Below, piece after piece: positions 28,737 to 38,700 of a stretch of 64,000 nucleotides of DNA. A program made the position numbers and the translations under genes. Each line of letters starts with the position of its first letter. Position 1 is the first letter of the stretch. The DNA is taken from positions 3,888,540 through 3,952,539 of the forward strand of contig NZ_CP026378.1 in assembly GCF_002953215.1 (NCBI RefSeq), read 5' to 3'. The DNA is from Mixta calida (GTDB taxonomy: Bacteria > Pseudomonadota > Gammaproteobacteria > Enterobacterales > Enterobacteriaceae). The notes below the pieces were generated by a model. The model did no database searches. It saw only the letters and a program-made list of their open reading frames with translations, and had not been told where the DNA came from.

Positions 28737-29753
28737 ATGAAAAAGGTGAGTATTATTGATGTGGCGAAAGCAGCGGGCGTCTCCGTCTCCACCGTCTCGC
28801 TGGTGCTGCGTCAAAAAGGGAAAATTTCTGCGCAAACAATCGAAAAAGTGCAGGCTGCTATCGCCGGACTTGGCTATGTTCACAACGTCGCCGCAGCGAA
28901 CCTGCGCGCCAGCACCTCTAACCTGATTGGCCTGGTGGTTTGCGATCTCAGCGATACCTTTACCCTTAAGGTAATGACGCGCATTGTGCAGGCGCTGGAG
29001 CAACAGGGCTATATGGCGCTGCTCGCCTATCCGCAGGATGAGGAGGCGCGGCTGACGCAGTGTCTGCTGGCATTCAGCCGTCAGGGCGTAGCGGGCGTCA
29101 TCTTTCTTAACGCCAATCCGCGCCGCCAGAGCCTGCCTGAAGCGATGCGCGACTGCCCGCTGCCGCAGGTGATTGTCTCGCAGACGCCTATAGATAACGC
29201 CGACGATCTGGTGGTGCGCGATAACCGTCAGGCGGCGGCGCTGGCGACGCGCTATCTGATCGGCCGTGGACACCGCAACATCGGCTATATCGGCGGCGAA
29301 GCCGAATCGCTACTGCGCGCGCAGCGGCTGGAAGGCTATCGTCAGGCGTTGCAGCAGCATGGCCTGCCGTTTCGCGCGGAGTGGGCGCCGGTTTGCCTGG
29401 AGGAGACCGAGGCCGCGCGGCTGGCCAGCCGCCGCCTGCTGGAGAGCAATAATAAGATCACCGCCCTGCTCTGCCATTCGGCCCACGCGATTATCGGCTG
29501 TCTGAGCGGCATTCAGCAAACCGGGCGCACCGTGGGTAAAGATGTGTTCCTTACCCAGCAGATTTCGCTGGTGGGTTTTGAGGATATGCTACAAATCAAT
29601 CTCAGCTCCCCCTCCTTCACCTATGTCTCCTCCGCCAGCGATGAGGCGGGGCAGCAGGCGGCGACGATGATGCTGGCGAAAATCCAGCGGCCCGATCTGG
29701 CGCCGCAGCGTATCACTCTGTCAGGGGAACTGGTAGTGCGGGAATCAGGCTAG
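28737..29753 (+). CDS. MalI-like LacI-family repressor
   Basis: 338 residues from ATG 28737, which has AGGG 7 bases upstream; the frame is open further upstream but that part covers the hairpin. The helix-turn-helix (SIIDVAKAAGVSVSTVSLVL) closely resembles MalI (TIHDVALAAGVSVSTVSLVL), followed by the periplasmic-binding-protein-like effector domain (LIGLVVCDLSDTF, GRGHRNIGYIGGE, SLVGFED). It very likely represses the preceding PTS gene through the two operators at 27101-27125. The inducer is unknown. Confidence 0.9.
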   Translation: MKKVSIIDVAKAAGVSVSTVSLVLRQKGKISAQTIEKVQAAIAGLGYVHNVAAANLRASTSNLIGLVVCDLSDTFTLKVMTRIVQALEQQGYMALLAYPQDEEARLTQCLLAFSRQGVAGVIFLNANPRRQSLPEAMRDCPLPQVIVSQTPIDNADDLVVRDNRQAAALATRYLIGRGHRNIGYIGGEAESLLRAQRLEGYRQALQQHGLPFRAEWAPVCLEETEAARLASRRLLESNNKITALLCHSAHAIIGCLSGIQQTGRTVGKDVFLTQQISLVGFEDMLQINLSSPSFTYVSSASDEAGQQAATMMLAKIQRPDLAPQRITLSGELVVRESG

Positions 29754-29850
29754 GCACTGGGGCCAGACGGCGCGTTTTGGTCAGCGTATCGCGCCCTTAC
29801 ACGATCGGCCGTAGTAGATTTCATTACTTCCCGCGGGCTGACGCTCCGCC

Positions 29851-30270
29851 CTAAGCACTGACCGTAATAGAAGGCTGTCCATACCCGCACGATTCGCGGA
29901 TCACTAACGCAGGCGGCAGGATGATGCGTTTCGGCGGTTCGTCGTTGCCCTGAATGCGGCTGTACAGCAGCTCGCCCGCTTTACGGCCAATCTCTTTCGC
30001 CGCAGCCGAGACTGTCGTTAACGCAGGCTGCACCCGCGCCGCTTCAGTAATATCGTCAAAGCCCACCAGCGCAAAATCCCATCCCGGTTCACGCCCTGTT
30101 TTGCGCAGCGCCTGCATCACGCCCAGCGCCACAATATCCTGGGCCATAAAAGCAGGCAGAATCAGCCATGCTGTGCCTCCTTCGGCTGAATAGCCCGTTT
30201 TTCTCAAACATGGGTGAGGCGGCGTTTTTCGCCGAAAGGCGCGCCAGCTGGCCGTTAAAGAACGACTCAT
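29851..30270 (-). pseudogene. C-terminal remnant of another LacI/GalR-family regulator
   Basis: Only the last third of a LacI-type effector domain is left: FMAQDIVALGVMQALRKTG, ALVGFDDITEAARVQPALTTV and PPALVIRESCG match the family, ending at 29851. The N-terminal part of the frame (residues 1-35, Arg- and Pro-rich) has no family resemblance, and no helix-turn-helix exists upstream. It is a decayed regulator next to the intact MalI-like gene but on the opposite strand. Confidence 0.8.
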
Positions 30271-30501
30271 CGGTCTATGCCACCGTAGGTGACTGGATAA
30301 AGGAAGGATTCATCTTATTCTCCGGCTCAGGGAGAACAGCTGTTTAACCATAGTAAGTTAATCGATTAGCCTGAATAGCGGTTTTACCGCTTTTGTTGTC
30401 CGCCGATGCGGTTAAAATCGTCTTCCTTGTTTATTAACAAGGTACTGGCGAAGCTTTACCAGCCGCCTCGCCAGTTTCACTATTTCCGTCCGCTTGCGGT
30501 C
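30271..30501. other. Decayed region with a possible operator and broken start
   Basis: On the minus strand an ATG at 30312 with a GGAG ribosome site opens a frame that stops after 12 codons (MNPSFIQSPTVA) and then continues in phase as TDESFFNGQLARLSAKNAASPMF, suggesting a gene killed by a nonsense change and joined to the LacI remnant. A 10-bp palindrome TAATCGATTA (30359-30368) resembles a LacI-family operator. No intact gene was found. Confidence 0.45.
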
Positions 30502-31773
30502 CTATTTCTCGCGGAACGCCTCCTGAACCCGAAGCAGCGGCCGCAGCAGATATTGCAGCAGACTCTTCTCGCCGGTACGAATATCCACCGTCGCGGTCAT
30601 GCCAGGGATCACACGCAGCTGGCGGCTGCCCGCTTTGGTCAGCGTATTGCTCTCCGTCAGCACCATCACGCGGTAGTAAGTTTCATCGGCGCCCTGACGC
30701 TTCGGCATCTTTGCCTCCTCATTTTTCAGCGCGCCGGGGCTGATGCTTTGTACATGCCCTTTCAGCCCGCCGTAGATGGAGTAGTCGTAGGCGGAAATTT
30801 TCACCACCGCTTCCTGGCCGGGCGCCAGAAACGCCACGTCTGACGGCTTGATCTTGGTTTCCACCAGCAACTGATCGTCCAGCGGCGTAATCTCCATGAT
30901 CTCCGCGCCCGGCTGGATGACCCCGCCGATGGTATTAATGCGGATGGTGTTGACCACGCCGTGCACCGACGAACGCAGCTCAGTGCGTTCCAGCGTATCC
31001 TGCCTGCCGAGCGCCGTTTCTTGCAGGCTCGCCATCTCCACGTCGACTTTAGACAGCTCATCATTGGCTTCTTTACGATAGCGATTCTGACGGTCGATAA
31101 TCTGCAACTCCGCATCGTTGGCCTGGCGCTCCAGCTTCAGCACCTCGGTATTGGAAAGCAACGACTCCGCGGCGAGCTTTTTCGCCATGACCAGCTCCTT
31201 TTCAATCAGATCGCGGGTTCTCACGTAGCCCGCCACCGATTCATCCAGCGCGCGTTTGCGCAGCTGGTAAGCCCCCGTCTCGCGCTGCACCAGCTCCGGC
31301 GACTTCTGTACCTCCGGCGGAAAAACGAGTTCCGTGCCCGTCGCCTCCGCCGCCAGCCGCGCCGCCTGCGCCTTCAACGCCAGCAGCCGGTTAGCGCTTT
31401 CACGGAACGACGCCTTGGCGCGGGTCGGGTCGATGCGCGCGACCACCTGCCCTTTTTCCACCGTATCGCCTTCATGCACCAGCAACTGCTGCAAAATCCC
31501 GCCTTCCAGGCTCTGCAACACCTGTTCGCGTGAGCTGGGAACAATCTGCGCGGAACCGGTGGTTACCTCTTCGATATTGCAGTTTGCCGCCCAGAGAAGC
31601 GCCGCACCAAACATGGCGATGATGCCGCCGTTGATATAGAGCCAGCCTTCCCAGCGATCCTCGCTTGCCGCACGCACAATCTCGCTGGCGGTTATATCGT
31701 GAAACTGAAAGGCGGTATCGGTGCGGGCGATGCCGGTCACGGCAGCCTGTTTTTTACCAAAAAGCTTACGCAT
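30502..31773 (-). CDS. Type I secretion membrane fusion protein (HlyD/LapC-like)
   Basis: 423 residues: cytoplasmic N-terminus (1-45), one membrane helix (about 48-66), biotinyl-lipoyl-like half (ILQQLLVHEGDTVEKGQVVARIDP, near 93-118), long coiled coil (about 120-265), then the C-terminal beta-barrel part typical of HlyD (GMTATVDIRTGEKSLLQYLLRPL). It links the ABC exporter in the inner membrane to the outer membrane channel. Strong AGGAGG ribosome site overlapping the stop of the ABC gene; last gene of the adhesin export operon. No clear terminator follows, only a short CCGC-AA-GCGG hairpin. Confidence 0.94.
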   Translation of the reverse strand: MRKLFGKKQAAVTGIARTDTAFQFHDITASEIVRAASEDRWEGWLYINGGIIAMFGAALLWAANCNIEEVTTGSAQIVPSSREQVLQSLEGGILQQLLVHEGDTVEKGQVVARIDPTRAKASFRESANRLLALKAQAARLAAEATGTELVFPPEVQKSPELVQRETGAYQLRKRALDESVAGYVRTRDLIEKELVMAKKLAAESLLSNTEVLKLERQANDAELQIIDRQNRYRKEANDELSKVDVEMASLQETALGRQDTLERTELRSSVHGVVNTIRINTIGGVIQPGAEIMEITPLDDQLLVETKIKPSDVAFLAPGQEAVVKISAYDYSIYGGLKGHVQSISPGALKNEEAKMPKRQGADETYYRVMVLTESNTLTKAGSRQLRVIPGMTATVDIRTGEKSLLQYLLRPLLRVQEAFREK

Positions 31774-31782
31774 ATCTTCCTC

Positions 31783-34038
31783 CTATGCCGTCACCGGTTT
31801 GCCGGCCACGACGTTCGGTTTTGCGGCCGAGCGCAGCACCGAAGCCGCCGGAATTTTGCCTTCGTTCAGCAGTTTTACGATCTCCTCTTTCGGACCGTCG
31901 GCGACTTTCATCCCTTCATCCATAACGATAATACGATCGACATATTTCAGCACCGCCGGTCGGTGCGTGACGATGACCACCGTTCGGCCCTCCATCGCCG
32001 GCACCAGTGCCTGTAGCACCATGCGCTCCGATCCCATATCCATCCCGGAGGTCGGTTCATCCAGCAGCAGCACATCCGGCTCGGTCAACAGCGCGCGCGC
32101 CAGTGCGATCGCCTGCTTCTGTCCGCCCGACAGCGTATCCCCGCGCTCGCCGACCGGCATGCCGAAGCCCATCGGATGACGCGCCACGATATCGCTGACG
32201 CCGGTCATCTGCGCCACCCGCATCATCTCTTCATCGCTGGCCCAGGGCGCGCCCATCAGCAGGTTGTCGCGCAGCGTGCCGAACATCAGACGCGGCTCCT
32301 GGTTCACCAGCGCGATGCGCGAGCGCAGCTCCCCTTTCTCTATCTGATTAATATCGACGCCGCTGATGTGAATATTGCCGCCGGTGGGCTGGTAAAGCCC
32401 GACCAACAGGCGCAACAGCGAAGATTTGCCGCAGCCCATCTTGCCGAGTATGGCGACGCGTTCGCCGTGGTGCAGCGTCAGATCGATGCGGTCGACGGCA
32501 GGCGGCAGCTCTTTACGGTAGCTGAAGCTCAGGTTCTGGCAGACGATCTCACTGGGGCTGCCCTGCGGCAGCTGTACATAGACTTTCCCATGCTCGCGCT
32601 CAATGGGCGTCTCCATCACCTTATTCAGAATGCTCAGCGAGGTTTTCGCCTGCTGAATGCGCAGACCCAGCGCTGCCAGCGTGGCGATAGGCATGACAGC
32701 GCGGCCCATCAGCGTCATGGTGGCGATAATGCCGCCCATGGAAATTTCGCCGTCACCCACCAGGTAAGATCCCCACAGCAGCAGCAGCACCGTGCCGAAC
32801 TGCTGGGTGGTCTGGATCATGCTGGAGCCCATCGTCGACAAAAAACGCGACTTCATCGAAACGGTAGAGAGTTTTACGCTGGCGATATCGTGCTTGCCGG
32901 AGACCAGATTTTCCGCCCGCAGCGCCTTGATCGTTTCCAGGTTATCCAGCGTTTCGATTACCAGCCCGTAGCGGTTGCTGCCGATCTTCATCGACTCTTC
33001 GGCATGACGCTTTAGCGGGATCTGCATCAGCAGCACCATGGTGACGATAGCGACGAGGATCAGCACCACGCACCAAACCAGCGGCCCGGCGACCATATGG
33101 ATCACCAGCAGAAACAGCAGCACGAACGGCAGATCGGCCACTGTCGTCAGCGCGGCGGAGGTGGTCAGCTCGCGCACGGTTTCGAAACTCTGCATCACGT
33201 TGCCGAACGCGCCGCTGGACTGGGCGCGGTTTTCCATCTTGCCCTGTAAAACATGACGGAAGATCTGCGCGCCCAGCAGCAGGTCGATTTTTTTACCGGC
33301 GCGATCGGTCACCCAGGCGCGGGCAAGCCGCGCGCAGAGTTCAAAAAATAGCGCCAGCGTTACGCCGATCGCCATGGTCCATAAGGTCACGTAGGTCTGG
33401 TTCGGCAGCACGCGGTTGTAGACCGTCATGGTGAAAATAGCCATCGCCAGCACCAGAACGTTGATCACCACCGACAGCACCGCCGCCTCGAAGATATAGC
33501 GCTTAAAGCGCCAGATGGTGTGCCAGAACCAGTGTTCGCCGGACAACTGCACCAGATCCTCGGCGCGATGATCCATATGCGCTTTTGGCCGCAGCAGCAG
33601 CAGCTCGCCCTCATAATGGCGCAGCAGCTCCTGCGTATCGATCGCGACCGGCTGACTGCCCAGCAGCGGCAGAATCAGGCGGCACTGCTGTTCGTCATAA
33701 TGGGTCAGCACCGCGTAGCTTTCCTGAAAACGGATCACGGCGGGCAGCAGAAAGGATTTCACATCCGTTAACGCCAGGCTGCGCCAGACGGCGGTCATGC
33801 TGCGCCGCTGCAATACCTGCGTCGCCCAGCGCTTTTGTTTCTCCGGCTGGCCGCTGTCCGGGCAACGCGGCATGCCATCGCAGATTTCGCTGAGCGTTAA
33901 GCGCACGTCAAACAGCCGCAGCGCATTTTGCAACGCCATCGGCAGGCTCTCGTCCGATGTCTCTGGCGCCGCCGCGTTTTCCAGCTCTGGCTCAGGACGC
34001 GGCGGAGTAAGGGTTTGCGGTATCTCTGAAATTGTCAT
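31783..34038 (-). CDS. Type I secretion ABC exporter (LapB-like)
   Basis: 751 residues from ATG 34038 (an in-frame TTG one codon upstream is less likely). A degenerate peptidase C39-like domain lies at about 30-155 and no catalytic Cys is apparent, so it is a substrate-docking domain, as in RTX exporters; the membrane domain (about 185-470) and the nucleotide-binding domain follow with Walker A GKMGCGKSS (about 531-540), signature LSGGQKQ (about 633), Walker B VLLLDEP (about 653) and a switch His (VTHRP). It powers export of the giant adhesin. The 9-base gap to the HlyD gene holds that gene's ribosome site. Confidence 0.95.
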   Translation of the reverse strand: MTISEIPQTLTPPRPEPELENAAAPETSDESLPMALQNALRLFDVRLTLSEICDGMPRCPDSGQPEKQKRWATQVLQRRSMTAVWRSLALTDVKSFLLPAVIRFQESYAVLTHYDEQQCRLILPLLGSQPVAIDTQELLRHYEGELLLLRPKAHMDHRAEDLVQLSGEHWFWHTIWRFKRYIFEAAVLSVVINVLVLAMAIFTMTVYNRVLPNQTYVTLWTMAIGVTLALFFELCARLARAWVTDRAGKKIDLLLGAQIFRHVLQGKMENRAQSSGAFGNVMQSFETVRELTTSAALTTVADLPFVLLFLLVIHMVAGPLVWCVVLILVAIVTMVLLMQIPLKRHAEESMKIGSNRYGLVIETLDNLETIKALRAENLVSGKHDIASVKLSTVSMKSRFLSTMGSSMIQTTQQFGTVLLLLWGSYLVGDGEISMGGIIATMTLMGRAVMPIATLAALGLRIQQAKTSLSILNKVMETPIEREHGKVYVQLPQGSPSEIVCQNLSFSYRKELPPAVDRIDLTLHHGERVAILGKMGCGKSSLLRLLVGLYQPTGGNIHISGVDINQIEKGELRSRIALVNQEPRLMFGTLRDNLLMGAPWASDEEMMRVAQMTGVSDIVARHPMGFGMPVGERGDTLSGGQKQAIALARALLTEPDVLLLDEPTSGMDMGSERMVLQALVPAMEGRTVVIVTHRPAVLKYVDRIIVMDEGMKVADGPKEEIVKLLNEGKIPAASVLRSAAKPNVVAGKPVTA

Positions 34039-34053
34039 CAACTGCTTCTCTGT

Positions 34054-34341
34054 TTACTGTCCATTCCATGGCCATGCGCGTAGATCCTGCCGCGCCACGT
34101 CCGCCTTGCTGTTGCGCAGTCCGCTTTTTTCGCCTGCGGCGTTCGCCACGGGCGCGCTGCCTCCCGCCAGGAGGCCAGGCGCTTCTGCCTTAGGGATAAA
34201 AGCGGCGTGACGGCTGCTTTCCGCCGCCGCTTTAAAAGTATCGATCGCCTGATTGTGCGCCTGCGCATCACGTCCGCCTGCTCCGATGGCATGCTGATTA
34301 AGCTGGTTAATGGCGCTTTTCGCCTTCAGTTTCTGCGGCAT
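34054..34341 (-). CDS. Small ORF between the TolC-like and ABC genes
   Basis: 95 residues (MPQKLKAKSAINQLNQHAIG ... RQDLRAWPWNGQ). Its ATG lies inside the end of the TolC-like gene (16-base overlap), and it ends 15 bases before the ABC start, so it fills the gap exactly. Codon use looks like that of the neighbours. The protein is hydrophilic, Ala/Lys/Gln-rich, with no signal peptide or membrane helix, and I recognise no family. There is no clear ribosome site, so it would be translationally coupled. It may instead be the C-terminal tail of the TolC-like protein after a frameshift. Function unknown. Confidence 0.5.
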   Translation of the reverse strand: MPQKLKAKSAINQLNQHAIGAGGRDAQAHNQAIDTFKAAAESSRHAAFIPKAEAPGLLAGGSAPVANAAGEKSGLRNSKADVARQDLRAWPWNGQ

Positions 34342-35663
34342 GGCCCAGGCGTCAGCGGCGTGCCGGGCAGAACAGGCACGTTTTTCGCCAGATCGCTCAG
34401 CTTTCCGAGCGCGGCGACAATCTGCCACTGGATGGCGGCATATTGCACCTTTTGCTCCTCCAGGCTCGCCAGACTGGCGTAATAGTCGGTGGCGAAAGAG
34501 ATCAGATCGGTCAGCGGACGCTGGCCGGCGAAGAATTGAATCTCACCCGCTTTCCACGTTTTCAGCGCAGATTCGGACTGCTTTTGCAGCGCGTCGATCT
34601 GCTGCTGACGCAGCGGCAGCGAAATCCACAGCTGTTCCAGTTGCTGTCGCAGCGTGCGCAGTGTGGCATCCATATCCTGCTCCGCCGAGGCGAGGCGCTG
34701 CGTCTGCCCTTTCATCGCCGCGCTGCCCGAACCGCCGTCCCACAGATTGATGTCGCTGCTTACCTGAAGCATCGCCGCTTTAAACGGCTCCAGTTCGCCG
34801 TGGTTGCGCGGGCTGTCGAGGCTGAGCTGCACGCTCCACTGCGGACGATTCCATTTCGACGCCAGCTGCAACGCGGCGCGCGCCTCGTCGCGCTTGTAGC
34901 GCGCCACCGTAAAGGAAGGGTTATCCGTCAGCGCCCGCAGCGCGGTATCCAGCGAATCGGGCAGCAGTCCGGCGCGCTTCAGCTCCGGCAGGCTGCTGGT
35001 CAGAGTGATGTTGCTATTCAACAGCGTAGAGAGCTGCCGCCACGCCTGCTGTTGGTTGGCGTTGCTCATCTCACGGCTGGCGGTCACCGAACTTAAGCGT
35101 GTAGCAACCTGGTTGATCTCTGAGGCGCGCCCGGAATCGATACTGGCAATGGTTTTCACTCGTCGCAGCAGATCGCTCAGGGCGGCGATCTCCTGATCGA
35201 GGACCGCAACCACTCTGGCATTGGTAACGGCAGTAGTGAACAGCGACAGCGCCTGCTGATTCAGGGCTTCCTGCGTCACTTTCACCTGCGCGCGCTGCAT
35301 GGAAAACGCGGCTTCTTTGCCCTGCACGGCGTCGTCGGTACGCCCGTGGTCGTAAAGCACCTTACTGATTCTGATATGCGGCGCGATGGGATTATTTTCA
35401 TAACCCGGCTGGCCGGAATAGGTTTTTGAGCTCAATCCGGCGCTGAGCTGAAGATTATTTGCCGCCTTTGCCTGTTCAATATCAAAATAGGCGGCGTTGG
35501 TGGATAAGAGCGCAGACTGAATAGAAGGATGCTCTGCCGTCATCCTTAAAATATCAATAAACTCGGTCGCATTTGTTTTAAATGCGGGAAGAAGAAACAG
35601 GACAGCGGTAACAGATGTCCGACGATTTTTCTGTATGAACTGCGTTATTACGGACCGTTTCAT
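34326..35663 (-). CDS. TolC-like outer membrane protein of the type I system
   Basis: 445 residues from ATG 35663, 2 bases after AAGGGAA; the frame is open upstream but that part has no signal. A signal-like N-terminus (ending about residue 33, FKTNATEF), then two TolC-type halves of long helices (AALSDLLRRVKTIASIDSGRASEINQVATRL; KSESALKTWKAGEIQFFAGQRPLTDLISFATDYYASLASL). It should form the outer membrane and periplasmic channel. It lies between the adhesin and the ABC gene. The C-terminus (LTPGPCRRN) is abrupt and overlaps the small ORF, which may indicate a frameshift at the end. Confidence 0.92.
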   Translation of the reverse strand: MKRSVITQFIQKNRRTSVTAVLFLLPAFKTNATEFIDILRMTAEHPSIQSALLSTNAAYFDIEQAKAANNLQLSAGLSSKTYSGQPGYENNPIAPHIRISKVLYDHGRTDDAVQGKEAAFSMQRAQVKVTQEALNQQALSLFTTAVTNARVVAVLDQEIAALSDLLRRVKTIASIDSGRASEINQVATRLSSVTASREMSNANQQQAWRQLSTLLNSNITLTSSLPELKRAGLLPDSLDTALRALTDNPSFTVARYKRDEARAALQLASKWNRPQWSVQLSLDSPRNHGELEPFKAAMLQVSSDINLWDGGSGSAAMKGQTQRLASAEQDMDATLRTLRQQLEQLWISLPLRQQQIDALQKQSESALKTWKAGEIQFFAGQRPLTDLISFATDYYASLASLEEQKVQYAAIQWQIVAALGKLSDLAKNVPVLPGTPLTPGPCRRN

Positions 35664-35717
35664 AATTCCCTTACAGTGTAAAATCGCATCAGCTGCGAAA
35701 AAAGCATTACATCCCTG

Positions 35718-35741
35718 AGGCGGTGGCAAACGCCACCGCCT
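35718..35741 (-). terminator. Strong hairpin between adhesin and export genes
   Basis: AGGCGGTGGC / GCCACCGCCT, 10 bp, loop of four, 11 bases after the adhesin stop. No T-run. It may block 3' exonucleases and lower, without abolishing, transcription of the export genes relative to the 12.4-kb adhesin. Confidence 0.65.
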
Positions 35742-35751
35742 GGGTCCTGCT

Positions 35752-38700
35752 TTACACGACGTTCAGCCCGTGCTGAATCATCAACTTAACGGTGGCATCA
35801 TCGTTATGGACATACACGTCATAGGTCACACCGTTCTCTGTTTCACTGGAAGAAGCCGTCCAGACAGATTTATTAATGCTAACCGTATCGCGTGCGCCAT
35901 TGGTATTTGAGTCACCGTCGTCGCCGGTAATTTTCAGTACGTGTTCACTCTCCCCATTATCTTTTGTCATCTCCAGAATATCGCTGGCACTGATAACCAA
36001 CGTCTGCGCCGCGTTATTTCCCATATGAATGGTTTCAATACCGGAAATTTTCGACGAGACGCTGCCCAGCTCGAAATTGTTATTCGAGTCCCATACCAGC
36101 GTATCGTTGCCGTCGCCGCCGTTAATGCTGCTAAAGGCGGTGCTGTTAATAAAGATGGTGTCATCACCGCCTTTGCCATCTATAGCGATCGCGCCACGTC
36201 CATCGAGCGAATCGTTGCCGTCAGTACCGTTGAGGTAGTGCTGCGCGGGCCGATAGTCGATATGGGTTACGCCGGTGCCGTCGTCAGGGAGGCCCAGGGT
36301 CTCGACCAGATCGACCAGGCGGCCTTTGATCGCCGAACCGCTACCGTCGCCGACGCCAGAATCAGTCCAGGTGACGTAGAGCTGGCCGCCTTCGGTAAAG
36401 GTGGCGTCAACTTCAGTCTGATCGCCGAAGTTAAGCTGGTTGATCTGTATCTGTTGCCCAACCTTATGGCCCGCTGCGTCAAAGTACTGCGCGTAGATGC
36501 CGTAGGTGCCCGGACCGGCATCGCCGTCGGTCGCCGAAACAAACAGCGCCACGAAGCTGCCGTCGGCGCGGCTCACTACTTTAGGCAGATGCTGATTGCC
36601 AGCCGTGTCGGTATTGATGATGAACTCATTCGACAACGCCTTACCGCTTCCGTCATAGAGACGTCCCCAGACGCTGTAGCCGCTCTGATCCGGCCCGCTG
36701 TTGTCATTGGAGTCCCAGGTGACCACAAAGTTACCGTTATCCAACGCCGATACGGTCGCAGAAGCCTGATCGCCGCTGGTCGTCTGGTTCACAATAGAGC
36801 TGGAACTCACCACATGCGTTGCAGGATCGTACATCACTACGCTGGTGTCATAGCCTGTTCCCTTCACAGCATAGGTGACCGCAATCTGACCATTGCTGAG
36901 CTGCGCAATGGAAGGCAGAGCGCTCCAGCTGTTACTGTTGCCCAGGATGCCCGTGGTTAAACCGGTTGACGCCAGAACGATTTCCCCGGTCGCCGGGGAG
37001 TTATCGGCGTCGTACTGACGGGCGAATATCTTATACTCGCCACCGACGAGGGCCTCCCAGACAACGATATAACCGCCGTCATCCAGGCTGGTCACATCTG
37101 GGTGCTGCTGGCCGGTTGCCCCTGCGCCAGAACTAATATTAAATTCGCCGCCCACCGGGGTCAGCCCATTAATATTTCCTTCCTTATCATAGGAATAGCT
37201 ATATTGCTGGCCCTTAATGTAGTTAGCGCCATTCGTTCCCGGACTGGTCCAGACCACTTCGATATTGCCGTTCTCCAGCACCACCGGCGTCAACTGGTTG
37301 CCCGTTGTCGTGGAGTTCACGGTAAATTCGCTGCCCACCGGCTGCCCTTTGGCATCCAGCATCTGGCCTTTGATGGCCGTACCGGAACCGTCGCCGCTGG
37401 CAGAGACCCAAACTTCAAACAGCCCGCCCGTTGGCAGTGAGACAACCTTAGAAGCGGTTTGGTCACCTGTTGTCGTGGTATTAACCGCAAACTCAGAATA
37501 GTAGGCCGCGTCCGGGTTAATCACGATCCCTTCCACCCCGTTGCCGCTGCCATCCACATTATCGGACTGCCAGGTGACGTAGACGTTGCCGTCCGCGGTC
37601 AGCGTGGCGTCCAGGATATGCGTTGCGTCGGTCGAGTCGCCGCCGGTACCCTGATTGCCTTTGGTGGTGGTGTTGACGATAAACTCACGGCCCACCTTAT
37701 GATCGTCTGCGTCATAGCGCTGAGCGTAAACCGCCGAGCCGCTGCCGTCGCCGCCGTCCGAACCCCAGATAATCAGGTAGCCGCCATCCTCCAGCGCCAC
37801 GCCCACCGGCTTGTACTGCTTGCCCGCCGTGTAGCTGTTGACGATAAAGTCGCCGGTGCCAACCACCGAAACGCTGCCGGTCTCCGCGTCCACCCTGTAA
37901 TGCACCGCACGGATATCCGAGCCGTTGGCTCCGCTGTCATCGGTGTCCCAGTAAACCACGAAGCTACCGTCCGCGAGGGTGATCACATCCGGGTAGTTCT
38001 GACTGGCGTCCATGGTGGTGTTCACCTGGAAGGCGTTGCCCAGCGGCTGGCCGTCCGCCCCGAAGATCTGCCCCACCACGCCGGTGGAGTTGCTGTCTGA
38101 CGGGCCGCCCGCCGCGCTCCAGACCGTGATGTACATGCCCTGATGCGCCGCATCCGTAAAGGCCGCCATCTCCGGTCCGCCCGATGTGCCTACCGAAGTC
38201 CCGGTCAGCACCGCCACTTCGTCTCCCGGCTGGTTATCCGCGTCATAACGGCGCTGATAAATCACCTTGCTTTCGCTTTCCCAGGTGATGATATAGCCGC
38301 CGTCCGCCGTCGCCACGGCGCTCGGCATACGCTGACTGCCAACGGTGGTGGCGTTCACCAGAAACTCGTCGGTCATCGCCCCGCCGTCCGCGCCGTAACG
38401 CCGTGCGATGACGCCGTCCCCGCTATTATCCAGGCCGCCGCCGTAGGACTCGTAAACGATCAGGAAGCCGCCGTCCGCCAGCGCCACCACCTGTGGACTG
38501 TCCTGATTACCGCCGGTGCGCTGGTTGACCAGCTGCTCGGTGCCGATTTTATGCACCCCGTCCGCCTCGTAGAGCTGCATAAAGACATCGGAACCCGAGC
38601 CGGCGCCCTGCCAGGTCACCACGATGCGGCCGTCCGCCAGGCGCGTGGTGGAGGGGTTCAACTGATCACCTGCGGTGGTGGTGTTAACCTGCGCGCTTTC

